From NCBI GenBank assembly GCA_902628835.1, contig CACOPD010000007.1, positions 1-56,222 on the forward strand: a stretch of 56,222 nucleotides of DNA, in the 5' to 3' direction. This document shows positions 44,177-53,100 of this stretch, one piece after another. Source of the stretch: an uncultured Alphaproteobacteria bacterium. GTDB taxonomy: Bacteria; Pseudomonadota; Alphaproteobacteria; HIMB59; GCA-002718135. The notes under the pieces are model-generated. The model was not told the origin of the DNA and ran no database searches. It was given only the letters and a program-made list of their open reading frames with translations. The position numbers and the translations under genes were made by a program. Each line of letters starts with the position of its first letter. The stretch's first letter is position 1.

Positions 44177-45130
44177 ATGAAAAAATTTATTTTAGTTATA
44201 GCTTCGGCTATTACTTTTTTAACTATTTCTTTTTCAGCAAACGCACTTAAAGTAGGTGCACTATATCTTGATACTGCTGGCTTTTTTGGTGAAATCAAAT
44301 ACGGTATAGAAAAAGCTGGAGAAGAAGAGGGTATCGAACTTACAGGTGCAAACTCACAAAGTGATGTTGCTAGAGAAGCTGAATTCATAGATACACTTCT
44401 TGCTACGGGTGTTGATGTAGTAATCATGTCACCAGTATCTACAGAATCTTCGGTTGCGGCTGTTGAAAGGCTTGCTGAAGCAGGTGTACCAGTAGTTTGT
44501 TACAACACTTGTTTAAATGACGAAGATGCAAAAAGACTTGCATACGCTTTGGTAACTACTAGTCAAAGAGAGCTTGGATATCCTGTTGGTATTATTGCTG
44601 GAAACTGGGCTATTAAAGCAGGAATAGATCTAAAAATTGGAATTCACAATTGTAACAGATATGAAGCTTGTCAAGAAAGAGAAGATGGTTTTATTGATGG
44701 ATTAAAATCAACAGGTGTGAATTTTGAAGTAGTTAACAATCAAGAAGCTTTTTCAAATGATGTTGCAACGCAAGTTGGAACAGATATGCTAATTGCAAAT
44801 CCTGAAATCAATTTAATGTACGCTGCTAACGAGGGCGGCACAATTGGTGCTGTTAATGCTGTTCTAGCAGCTGGTCAAATTGGTAAAACATACGTGATGG
44901 GTACTGATGCAACAGCAGAGTTGATGAATTTTGTCAGTGATGGTGAAATTTTGTTAGCAGTTAATTCACAATTCCCAAGAGACATGGGAGCAGGTGCAAT
45001 GAGAGCTGCATTAAAAGCTGTAAAAGGTGAAGCAATTGATGAATATGTTCAGTTGACACCTACTAAAGTATTCACTTCAATAGACAAGATAGCAATTGAT
45101 ACTTGGTTATCTGAAAGAGGATACGATTAA
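44177..45130 (+). CDS. ribose-family sugar-binding protein, importer B
   Basis: A 317-residue periplasmic binding protein with a signal peptide (cleavage likely after ANA at 23). GVDVVIMSPVSTESS, VCYNTCLND and VMGTDATAEL follow the type I sugar-binding fold. Cysteines in YNTC, HNCNRYEAC may form disulfides in the periplasm. It is followed by an intrinsic terminator whose T-run touches the permease ATG, so it should be expressed well above the membrane components. Confidence 0.9.
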   Translation: MKKFILVIASAITFLTISFSANALKVGALYLDTAGFFGEIKYGIEKAGEEEGIELTGANSQSDVAREAEFIDTLLATGVDVVIMSPVSTESSVAAVERLAEAGVPVVCYNTCLNDEDAKRLAYALVTTSQRELGYPVGIIAGNWAIKAGIDLKIGIHNCNRYEACQEREDGFIDGLKSTGVNFEVVNNQEAFSNDVATQVGTDMLIANPEINLMYAANEGGTIGAVNAVLAAGQIGKTYVMGTDATAELMNFVSDGEILLAVNSQFPRDMGAGAMRAALKAVKGEAIDEYVQLTPTKVFTSIDKIAIDTWLSERGYD

Positions 45131-45139
45131 TTTACATTT

Positions 45140-45168
45140 AAGGGGTATCTTTAGATACCCCTTTTTTT
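45140..45168 (+). terminator. intrinsic terminator running into the permease start codon
   Basis: Stem aaggggtatct and agatacccctt with a 2-nt apparent loop (45140-45163), T-run at 45162-45168, and the permease ATG at 45169. The T-run occupies the place where a Shine-Dalgarno would be, and none is present. Confidence 0.85.
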
Positions 45169-46161
45169 ATGACAGAACAGACTTTAGAAAAAAATAAAAA
45201 GAAAATAAAAATTAGTAATCTTCATGAGATAGGATTGTTAATTGCGTTGATTTTAGTTCTTCTTTTATTTTCATTCACTACTGAAAATTTTTTTACTCAA
45301 AGGAATTTCACTAGTATTCTTAGAAGTGCTTCCTACGTTGGATTAATTGCATTCCCAATGACCTTTGTTTTAATTACAAGGGAAATTGACATTAGTGTAG
45401 GACCTTCTGTTGCATGGTCTGGTCTATTTTTTGTTATTTTAATTAAGTGGTATGATTTTAGTTATTTTTCATCAGCAGTGATTGTAATTTTATGGGGAAT
45501 ACTATTAGGTTATTTTATAGGTATTGCGCGAACAAAATTATTTATCCCAACGTTTATTACAACTTTAGCATTGTGGAGCGCCTTGAGAGGTTACTCACTA
45601 TTTGTTACTGAAGGTAGACCAATAGCAATAAGTAATAAAGAATTTCGATATCTTTTTGGTGGTGACATTTTAGGCTTACCCACTGTTACATGGATAATGC
45701 TTGGAGCTTTTCTAGTTTTTTGGTTCGCTAGTAAGTATACAGTTACTGGAACAAACTTTTATGCCGTAGGTGGCAATCCTAAAGCTGCAAGAAATATTGG
45801 TATTAATGTTGATAGAGTGAAGATACTAGCGTTAATAGGAACCAGTCTTTTTTCTGCAATTGTAGGAATATTGTTTGTTGCTAGAGTATCCTCGGGTAAT
45901 GCAAATCTTGCAGATGGTATGGAGTTTGATGTTATAGCTGCAGTTGTAGTTGGTGGAACAGCGCTCGCAGGTGCAGTAGGAACTATGACTGGCACTTTAC
46001 TTGGGTGTGTATTTATAGCAATGATTAGTAATGGTTTAATACATTGGGGAATAGATCCAGACTTAAACAAAGTTGTTAAAGGGATTATAATTTTTTTAGC
46101 AGTAGTAATTAATTCTAATGTTACTTTTAAATCAAATTCGGGAGGACCAAAAGAAGATTAA
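45169..46161 (+). CDS. ribose-type sugar ABC transporter permease, importer B
   Basis: A 330-residue RbsC-type membrane protein. LITREIDISVGPSVAW and AVGGNPKAARNIGI are the characteristic motifs. The ATG comes straight after the T-run of a terminator with no ribosome binding site, implying low, readthrough-dependent synthesis. Its stop overlaps the ATPase start by one base (TAATG). Confidence 0.9.
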   Translation: MTEQTLEKNKKKIKISNLHEIGLLIALILVLLLFSFTTENFFTQRNFTSILRSASYVGLIAFPMTFVLITREIDISVGPSVAWSGLFFVILIKWYDFSYFSSAVIVILWGILLGYFIGIARTKLFIPTFITTLALWSALRGYSLFVTEGRPIAISNKEFRYLFGGDILGLPTVTWIMLGAFLVFWFASKYTVTGTNFYAVGGNPKAARNIGINVDRVKILALIGTSLFSAIVGILFVARVSSGNANLADGMEFDVIAAVVVGGTALAGAVGTMTGTLLGCVFIAMISNGLIHWGIDPDLNKVVKGIIIFLAVVINSNVTFKSNSGGPKED

Positions 46162-46901
46162 TGGAGATTCTAGAATTAAATAATATTTCTAAAAGTTTTG
46201 GAGCTATCAAAGCATTAGATGATGTAACATTATCTTTAAGGTCAGGAGAAGTCCTTGGACTAATGGGTGATAATGGTGCTGGAAAATCTACTTTAATAAA
46301 AATTATAGCGGGTAACTTTAAACAATCATCTGGAACAATAAATTTTGAAAATCAAAAAGTTGAATTTTCAAAACCAATGGAAGCAAGAGATAAAGGTATA
46401 GAAGTTGTTTACCAAGATTTAGCATTATGTGATAATTTAACAGCAGCTTCAAATATTTTTCTTACGAGAGAGATTAAAAGAAATTTTGGATTAATAAAAA
46501 TAATTAATTTTTCAGAAATGTTTAAAAGAGCTAAAGATATTTTCAAAGATCTCAAGTCAGAAACATTACCAGATGAAGAAGTGAAAATGATGTCTGGAGG
46601 TCAAAGACAAGCAGTGGCTATTGGTAGAACAAAATTATCAAAAGCTAAAGTTGTATTGTTAGATGAGCCCACTGCAGCAATTAGTGTAAGACAAGTGGCG
46701 GAAGTATTAGAGTTAATTAAGCAACTTAAAAATCAGGGCATAGCTGTTGTTATCATAAGTCATAGAATGCCTGATGTTTTTGCAGTCAGCGATAGAATTG
46801 CTGTACTAAGAAGAGGTCAATTAGTGGCAAACAAACTTGCAAAAGAAAGTTCACCTGAAGAAGTTACAGCTTTAATCACAGGCGCTATTGAAAAAGCCTA
46901 A
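46161..46901 (+). CDS. ribose-type sugar ABC transporter ATP-binding protein (single domain), importer B
   Basis: A 246-residue single-domain ATPase: Walker A GDNGAGKST, VYQDLAL, MSGGQRQAVAIGR, Walker B VLLDEPTAA and H-loop VIISHRMPDVF. It is closely similar to the importer A ATPase. The first desaturase-like gene starts 22 bp after its stop on the same strand, putting an oxygenase in the transport operon. Confidence 0.92.
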   Translation: MEILELNNISKSFGAIKALDDVTLSLRSGEVLGLMGDNGAGKSTLIKIIAGNFKQSSGTINFENQKVEFSKPMEARDKGIEVVYQDLALCDNLTAASNIFLTREIKRNFGLIKIINFSEMFKRAKDIFKDLKSETLPDEEVKMMSGGQRQAVAIGRTKLSKAKVVLLDEPTAAISVRQVAEVLELIKQLKNQGIAVVIISHRMPDVFAVSDRIAVLRRGQLVANKLAKESSPEEVTALITGAIEKA

Positions 46902-46923
46902 TTGTTGATTTATTTTAATACTC

Positions 46924-47895
46924 ATGCACGTTGATGATACTTGGTTTAAGCCTGAATTAAACAAAAAATTATTAAAAGAATTATCAAAAAAAAGTGATCG
47001 GGAAGGTTTCAAACATTTCGGAATTTACTTCTTTTTTTTATTCTTATTTGGTTTTCTTACCTACCTAACCTGGGGAAGCTTATTAGCCTTACCCTTTCTT
47101 ATCTGTTACAGTACGATATGGGCTTATAGCCCCTCTAATTGGCATGAAACACTACATCGGACAGCATTTAAAAATAAAATATTAAATGACATTTTTTATT
47201 ATGTGAGTTCCTTTATGGCTAACATGGAGCCAATAAGATGGAGATGGAGTCATACATTTCATCATAGTCATACTCTTCAAACACACGGTGATTATGATCA
47301 TGAAATACAATTAAAAAGACCAACTGATTTAATTCATTTCTTTTGTCAATTTATTCCATTTGGTCAATTAATTTACCCACATAAAACTTTACAATTTGAA
47401 ATATTAAAACATTCAATGGGATACTTAACAGATGTAGTTAAACAAAATGCTCCAGAAAAAGAGAAATCAATTATTATTAGAAATTCGAGACTGTTTGTAT
47501 TTCTCTGGATATTAATCATATCATTGTCAATATATTATAGTTCTTGGTTACCAATTTTTTTATTTCTTGTTCCAAATTATTTAGGTGCACCTTTAAACCA
47601 AATTGTTAATATAACACAACACCTCGCAGTTCCATTTGATGTTAAAGATCATCGATTAACAACTCATAATATAAAATTAAATCCTATCTTTAGTTTTTTA
47701 TATTATCATATGGAGTATCATCTTGAGCACCATCTATTTCCAACTGTGCCATCTTATAATCTTCCTAGATTACACAACCTAATCAAAGATCAAATACCTA
47801 AACCCCATCCTTCATTATTTTCATTTTGGAAATCAGTTCTTCCATCTGTTATTAAACAAGCTTACAATTCAAAGCATACATACAAAATGTATTAA
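46924..47895 (+). CDS. desaturase-like diiron membrane oxygenase, paralog 1
   Basis: A 323-residue fatty-acid-desaturase-superfamily protein with several transmembrane segments and the full histidine set: H74-ETL-H78, H110-TF-HH (113-114), H233 and H262-xxx-H266-xx-HH (269-270). The shared N-terminal motif WFKPELNKK recurs in two paralogs at 48763 and 54803. The superfamily includes lipid desaturases and hydroxylases such as rhizopine MocD. Its place directly behind a sugar ABC operon suggests a small imported substrate rather than phospholipid acyl chains, by inference. Its TAA overlaps the convergent PanB-like stop. Confidence 0.85.
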   Translation: MHVDDTWFKPELNKKLLKELSKKSDREGFKHFGIYFFFLFLFGFLTYLTWGSLLALPFLICYSTIWAYSPSNWHETLHRTAFKNKILNDIFYYVSSFMANMEPIRWRWSHTFHHSHTLQTHGDYDHEIQLKRPTDLIHFFCQFIPFGQLIYPHKTLQFEILKHSMGYLTDVVKQNAPEKEKSIIIRNSRLFVFLWILIISLSIYYSSWLPIFLFLVPNYLGAPLNQIVNITQHLAVPFDVKDHRLTTHNIKLNPIFSFLYYHMEYHLEHHLFPTVPSYNLPRLHNLIKDQIPKPHPSLFSFWKSVLPSVIKQAYNSKHTYKMY

Positions 47896-48716
47896 TATTT
47901 ATCAGATAATTTCAAAAAATTTTCGTATTCTTTATCTTCAATTCCGACAGTGATCTTAGGATCATCAAACTTTTTATCTTCAGTGTCTTTAATAAACTCT
48001 TTATAAGCATTTACTCTTTCAACATGAAGTTTATCGAACTCTTTTTTAAAGTTTCTATAGATTCTTGAATGTCTTGGTACGTGGCCTGTGTTGTATCCAA
48101 GAATGTCTTGAGAAAATAAATATTGGCCATCACAACCAGAACCACTACCCATTGAAATTGTTAATAGCTTTACTTTTTTTGTAATTATTTCAGCTACTTT
48201 TGGAGGAACAACTTCTACCTCTAGACCTATTGCTCCTGCATCATCAAGTTCTAAAGCATGTTCTAGTACTTCTATTGCTTCTTTGGCATTTTTACCAATC
48301 GCTCTAAAACCACCAATCCAATTTACATGACCTGGAATCAAACCAACATGACTAATTACTGGAACTTTTTCTTTTCTTAAACTTTTAATAATACTTGAAC
48401 TATTATTTGTATAAAATGAATCACAACCAATTGATAACAACTTGTAAGCCGCCCTCACTGCTTCATCAGCAGTTGCGTATGATTTTTCAGGTGCAGCACT
48501 CATCATGTGTGTGTTAGGAGCCGCATCTCTTATTCTTTTAACATCATCTAATTTTCCAAAAATTCCGTGGTGCGGCATATCATACGCTGTACATATCATA
48601 TCAATTCCAGCCTCTTCCGCTGCTATTGCCTCTTCTACATTATTTACATAAACCTCATGAATTTGTCTCACACCCTTAAGTTTTAATAGGTCATATACGG
48701 TTAGTTTTTTTTTCAT
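47892..48716 (-). CDS. PanB-like (ketopantoate hydroxymethyltransferase-fold) protein, likely altered function
   Basis: A 274-residue PEP mutase/ICL-superfamily barrel aligned by eye to PanB through HVGLIPGHVNWIGGF, LELDDAGAIGLEVEVVP and GSGCDGQYLFSQDILGY. The catalytic-type H123 and E168 are kept. But the Mg-binding GDS of PanB reads AYD (44-46), the second metal aspartate falls in MMSAAP, and KIEGG reads YTNNS (102-106). Loss of these ligands argues against true ketopantoate synthesis from methylene-THF and 3-methyl-2-oxobutanoate. It lies between two desaturase-like genes, divergent from the second. Confidence 0.75.
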   Translation of the reverse strand: MKKKLTVYDLLKLKGVRQIHEVYVNNVEEAIAAEEAGIDMICTAYDMPHHGIFGKLDDVKRIRDAAPNTHMMSAAPEKSYATADEAVRAAYKLLSIGCDSFYTNNSSSIIKSLRKEKVPVISHVGLIPGHVNWIGGFRAIGKNAKEAIEVLEHALELDDAGAIGLEVEVVPPKVAEIITKKVKLLTISMGSGSGCDGQYLFSQDILGYNTGHVPRHSRIYRNFKKEFDKLHVERVNAYKEFIKDTEDKKFDDPKITVGIEDKEYENFLKLSDKY

Positions 48717-48762
48717 AAATCTTGTTTATTTTTTTTTTATAAAAATTATATATATTAGATAT

Positions 48763-49791
48763 ATGACTGTCATTAGAGATACAAATGTTTCTGCGGATCT
48801 TGAAGCCAAACTAGGTAAAAATATTTGGTGGAAACCTGATCTTGATAGAAAAGTATTAAAAGAACTCTGTGTTAAAAGATCTTTACCAGGAATTATTTAT
48901 GTCTCACTATATTTTTTTGCTTTAGCTATTTCCGGTTACCTAGCATATTACACTTGGGGCACTTACTGGACAATTTTATGGTTTTGGGTTTATGGAACAA
49001 TTTATACGTTTAGTGGCGCATATGACCATGAAAGCCGACATAGAACCCTTTTTAAAGAAAGATGGTTAAATGATCTTTTTCAATATATTTTCTCTTTCAT
49101 GACAAACTTCGAACCTGTGCGATGGAGATGGACACATACATTGCATCATAGCTATACATTACATACAAAAGAACCTCACGATTTTGAAATTCAAATAGAC
49201 AGACCAAGCAAGCTTTTTAAATATTTCGTCAGCTTTATTCCTTTTGGCCCGCTTTTATGGATACATCAGTCATATTTAGTAGAAACATTAAAAAATTCTT
49301 TGGGTATTATGACCCCAGTAATAAGAGATTGTGTTCCAGAAGAACACCAATGGAAAGTTTTTCTATCCTCTAGAATACATATGTTAATTTGGTTATCTAT
49401 AATAATATTTTCGATATCTTTCCAAACTATTTTACCTGTATTGTTTTTTCTCTTACCTACTTTTTATGGTAACACATTATTTTTTATGTGTGGCTTAACT
49501 CAACATGCTGGTCTTGCATTTGATGTTAAAGATCACAGAGTCAACACTAGAACTGTAATTCTTAATCCAATTCTAAGCTGGCTTTATATAAAGTTAGAGT
49601 ATCATATTGAGCATCATATGTATCCTCAAGTTCCGTGGTATAACCTTCCGAAATTACATAAAATTATAAAGGATCAACTACCAAAACCAAACTACGGTTT
49701 AATTAGTGCTTACAAGGATATCGTGCCAGTTATTATTAAGCAGGCATTTGATCCAAGTTACGTTCCAGATAGAAAAATACCTAATTTATAA
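48763..49791 (+). CDS. desaturase-like diiron membrane oxygenase, paralog 2
   Basis: A 342-residue membrane protein with boxes H89-ESR-H93, H125-TL-HH (128-129), QHAG and YHIEHHMYP. Compared with paralogs 1 and 3, the extra histidine before the last box is replaced (YIKLEYHIEHH). A leader of about 20 residues precedes the shared WWKPDLDRK motif. It is divergent from the PanB-like gene with 46 bp between start codons, and 58 bp before the Gfo/Idh gene. Confidence 0.85.
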   Translation: MTVIRDTNVSADLEAKLGKNIWWKPDLDRKVLKELCVKRSLPGIIYVSLYFFALAISGYLAYYTWGTYWTILWFWVYGTIYTFSGAYDHESRHRTLFKERWLNDLFQYIFSFMTNFEPVRWRWTHTLHHSYTLHTKEPHDFEIQIDRPSKLFKYFVSFIPFGPLLWIHQSYLVETLKNSLGIMTPVIRDCVPEEHQWKVFLSSRIHMLIWLSIIIFSISFQTILPVLFFLLPTFYGNTLFFMCGLTQHAGLAFDVKDHRVNTRTVILNPILSWLYIKLEYHIEHHMYPQVPWYNLPKLHKIIKDQLPKPNYGLISAYKDIVPVIIKQAFDPSYVPDRKIPNL

Positions 49792-49849
49792 TTAAATTTA
49801 TTTAAAATTTTTATATTTTAAATTTGGTAGTAATGTGTATCAGTCAAAT

Positions 49850-51010
49850 ATGAAAAACATTGGATTGATCGGCTGTGGTAACATAGCAGAAACTTATTTT
49901 CGTTCTCAAGAATATTTTAATAACATTAAATTTGTAGCATGTGCTGATATTAACATGGAAGCTGCAAAAAAAACGGCAGAAGAATATAATATTAAATGTT
50001 TATCAGTTCATGAAATATTAAATGATAACAACGTAGACATCATTCTAAATCTTACAATTCCACAAGCGCATTATGAAATATCCAAATTAGCACTTGATTC
50101 AAATAAACATGTTTATTGTGAAAAACCAATAAGTGTTAAATACAGTGATGCAAAAAATCTTTTAAACCTTGCATCTAAAAATAATTTATATTTAGGAAAC
50201 GCACCTGATACCTTTCTAGGCGGCGGCGGACAGCTTGCAAGAAAAATAATTGATAACAATGACATTGGTCAAATTTTAACAGGTAATTTTGTATTTGCTT
50301 TTCCAGGCGTTCAAGATTTTCATCCAAATCCTGAATCTTGGTTTCAAGAAGGGGGAGGGCCAGTGATAGATATGGGTCCATATTTTTTTACAACTCTAGT
50401 TAATCTTCTCGGTCCAGCAAAAAGTGTAACAGGTAGAGGAATGAAGTTTTTTGAAAATCGAGAATACAAAGCAGGTCCAAAAAAAGGAAAAATGTTTTCT
50501 GTTGATATTCCAACTTCTTATATGTTGAACATTGAGTTTCATAATAAAGCAATGATTCAAGGTTTTATTTCTTTTGATGTTTTAAACCACAAACGTAATC
50601 ACATGGAGCTTTATGGTACTAATGGATCAATAGTTGTTCCTGATCCAAATATGTTTGGAGGCCCAGTATCAATATCAGGTGAACTTGGATCTAAATGGAG
50701 AGATATAAGTGTTGAAGATAAACCTCTAGGAAAAACAAATATTATAAATCATAGTGGAAGAAGTAATGAAGCACCGAAACAAGCTAATTATAGAGGTATT
50801 GGTTTAGCAGAAATGATTGATTCAATGGAGAACAATAGGAAACATAGATGTAATAGTGAACTTGCTCTTCATGTATTAGATTTAATAGAGTGCACAATGC
50901 TATCATCATCTAAGATGGAAGACATCCAACTTCGAACAACATGTTTAAAACCTGAGCCACTAGGGGATGATTCTATCAAAAAATTGCTTAAAGTTGACAC
51001 TCAGAAATGA
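49850..51010 (+). CDS. Gfo/Idh/MocA family oxidoreductase
   Basis: A 386-residue NAD(P)-dependent dehydrogenase. I start at the ATG at 49850 (MKNIGLIGCGNIAE); a GTG five codons upstream is possible. The Rossmann motif IGCGNIAE, the E91-K92-P93 motif and the histidine region DFHPNPESWFQEGGGPVIDM match the family, which includes myo-inositol dehydrogenase and MocA. It lies between desaturase paralog 2 and the importer C binding protein, so it probably acts on a related sugar or cyclitol. Confidence 0.87.
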   Translation: MKNIGLIGCGNIAETYFRSQEYFNNIKFVACADINMEAAKKTAEEYNIKCLSVHEILNDNNVDIILNLTIPQAHYEISKLALDSNKHVYCEKPISVKYSDAKNLLNLASKNNLYLGNAPDTFLGGGGQLARKIIDNNDIGQILTGNFVFAFPGVQDFHPNPESWFQEGGGPVIDMGPYFFTTLVNLLGPAKSVTGRGMKFFENREYKAGPKKGKMFSVDIPTSYMLNIEFHNKAMIQGFISFDVLNHKRNHMELYGTNGSIVVPDPNMFGGPVSISGELGSKWRDISVEDKPLGKTNIINHSGRSNEAPKQANYRGIGLAEMIDSMENNRKHRCNSELALHVLDLIECTMLSSSKMEDIQLRTTCLKPEPLGDDSIKKLLKVDTQK

Positions 51011-51092
51011 GTTAGTACTCCCTGCGCTATTTTTACTTTCGAATACCGATATTTCTCCTTGTTTAACAATCCTATTCTTGTTAGAAAATCAT

Positions 51093-51110
51093 CATTAATA
51101 GGAGGAATAT
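51093..51110 (+). promoter_or_regulatory. strong ribosome binding leader, importer C binding protein
   Basis: CATTAATAGGAGGAATAT directly precedes the ATG and nearly repeats the leader at 44159-44176. Confidence 0.6.
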
Positions 51111-52076
51111 ATGAAAAAATTTGCTTCAATTATTCTTGCCTCAGTAGCTTTATTTGCTACTTCAGCAAAGGCAGAATATAAATTTAACTTCGTTATGCAC
51201 AGTGATACGAACAACGCTTTCTGGGCTGCTGTTCACAAAGGTTTTAAAGATGCTTGTGCTCAAATCAATGCTGATTGTCAAATGTTAACTTTGTCAGGTG
51301 ATGGAGATCAACAAGAGCAATTACAAAACTTAGAGTCTTCAATTGCTCAAGGTGTAGATGGAATTGTAACTACAATTACTAATCCAACTATCTTTGATGC
51401 TGCAGTTGATGAAGCATTAGCTGCTGGTATTCCAGTAATTACAGCTAATACTGATGATCCAGAAGGTGCTGCTGGAAGTAACAGACTAGCATATGTTGGA
51501 CAAGACTTAGAAGCAGCTGGTTATGAATTAACAGCTAATCTTTCTGAAATGTTTCCTGATGGAGATATCCACGTTCTAATCGGTGTAGCAGACATGAACC
51601 AATCATGGGCTTATACTAGAGGAAACGGTATTGCTCGTTTCATGGAAGATTACAAAGCAGCTAATCCTGACAGAAACGTAACATACGAAAAAATTGAATC
51701 AGGCTTAGACCTTTCAACTGTTGGAAACAGAGTTGCAGCTTATGTACAAGCTAATCCAAATACAACTGCATATCTTGATGTAGGATTTTGGGAAGCTGGT
51801 GCAGCTGCTGCAGTAAGAAACTTAGGTTACGGACCAGGTGAAATTCTTCTTGCTGGTTTTGACTTAGTTGACGTAGTTTTTGAAGAAATGGACAAAGGTT
51901 ATGTTCAACTTACTGTTGACCAACAGCCGTATTACCAAGGTTACATGTCTGTTCACCAATTATACTTAATGAATAAGTATGGTTTAAGTGCGCTAGATAT
52001 CAACACTGGTAAAGCTATGATTGGCCCAGATGATGTTGAAACAATCAGATCATTCAAAGGAATGTCTGTAAGATAA
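51111..52076 (+). CDS. ribose-family sugar-binding protein, importer C
   Basis: A 321-residue periplasmic binding protein with signal peptide (cleavage after AKA at 21). GVDGIVTTITNPT, PVITANTDDPEG, AYVGQD and LLAGFDLVD mark the type I sugar-binding fold. A paired cysteine set (DACAQINADCQ) is near the N-terminus. Strong ribosome binding site before it, terminator after it. It is the first gene of binding protein-permease-ATPase-PhyH-desaturase. Confidence 0.9.
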   Translation: MKKFASIILASVALFATSAKAEYKFNFVMHSDTNNAFWAAVHKGFKDACAQINADCQMLTLSGDGDQQEQLQNLESSIAQGVDGIVTTITNPTIFDAAVDEALAAGIPVITANTDDPEGAAGSNRLAYVGQDLEAAGYELTANLSEMFPDGDIHVLIGVADMNQSWAYTRGNGIARFMEDYKAANPDRNVTYEKIESGLDLSTVGNRVAAYVQANPNTTAYLDVGFWEAGAAAAVRNLGYGPGEILLAGFDLVDVVFEEMDKGYVQLTVDQQPYYQGYMSVHQLYLMNKYGLSALDINTGKAMIGPDDVETIRSFKGMSVR

Positions 52077-52089
52077 CTTTTTACAAACA

Positions 52090-52121
52090 AACCGGGCTTT
52101 AAAAGCCCGGTTATTTTTTTT
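52090..52121 (+). terminator. intrinsic terminator running into the permease start codon
   Basis: Stem aaccgggc (52090-52097) with gcccggtt (52105-52112), extendable through the A/T loop, then a T-run to 52121. The permease ATG is at 52122. Same arrangement as at 45140-45169, with an unrelated stem. Confidence 0.88.
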
Positions 52122-53099
52122 ATGAAAAATCTTAATCTTAAAAGTTTATTAGTTAGACCAGAAGTTGCTACATTTATTATGTTTGTAGTTATTATGATCG
52201 GTTTCTATTTGGCAAATGAAAGATTTCTTGATGCAAGAAATATTAGAATTGTTATGGGTATTACTCCTGAGTATATGATAGTTGCAATAGGCATCGCAAT
52301 ATTAATGATCTCTGGAGAATTTGATTTGTCAGTTGGATCTGTTTTTGCTTTAGTCCCAATGACTATGGTGCAAATGGTTCATCAAGGCGTACCTCCCTGG
52401 TTCGCAATTTTTTTAGGATTAATGATTGGTGTTATAGTTGGTTTTGTTAATGGATTTATTACCTTAAGGTTTGGAATCCCATCTTTTATTGCAACTCTTG
52501 GCATGCTCTATATTGCTAGAAGTCTTACAACTGTAGCTACAGCAGGTTTTCCTCCACCATTTCCACATATTTTGCCTAATGAACTTTTTGTTTATCAATT
52601 TGAACTATTTAGAGCTTCATTATATTGGGCCTTGTTAGTTGCTTTCGTTCTTGGAATAATGCTCCACCGAAGTAATGTAGGAAATTGGATTTATGCAACT
52701 GGTGGCGATACTAATGCTGCTTCTTCAATGGGAATTAAAACTAATAATGTAAAAATGTTTTGTTTTATCTTATGTGGCTTTTTAGCTGGCTTTGCAGGAA
52801 TGATTCAAACATTTAGATTAGAGGCACCATTACCATCTCAAGGATATTTATTAGAACTAGAGTCAATTGCAGCTGCAGTTATTGGTGGAGTTAGTTTGTT
52901 TGGTGGAATTGGGACTATTTTTGGTGCATGCATAGGAGCGATACTAATTCGTTTTCTTGAAAGTGGAATCATAATGGCAAGAATTGATGCCGAATGGTTT
53001 AGAGCAGGCTTAGGCTCTTTAATTATTATAGCCGTAGTTTTTAATACTTATATTAGTAGAAGAGCAACACGAATTGGTCAAAACAAGGCAAAGGATTAA
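52122..53099 (+). CDS. ribose-type sugar ABC transporter permease, importer C
   Basis: A 325-residue RbsC-type permease with MISGEFDLSVGSVFAL and ATGGDTNAASSMGI motifs and many hydrophobic helices. No Shine-Dalgarno precedes the ATG, only the terminator T-run. The ATPase gene begins one base after its stop. Confidence 0.9.
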   Translation: MKNLNLKSLLVRPEVATFIMFVVIMIGFYLANERFLDARNIRIVMGITPEYMIVAIGIAILMISGEFDLSVGSVFALVPMTMVQMVHQGVPPWFAIFLGLMIGVIVGFVNGFITLRFGIPSFIATLGMLYIARSLTTVATAGFPPPFPHILPNELFVYQFELFRASLYWALLVAFVLGIMLHRSNVGNWIYATGGDTNAASSMGIKTNNVKMFCFILCGFLAGFAGMIQTFRLEAPLPSQGYLLELESIAAAVIGGVSLFGGIGTIFGACIGAILIRFLESGIIMARIDAEWFRAGLGSLIIIAVVFNTYISRRATRIGQNKAKD

Positions 53100-53100
53100 C

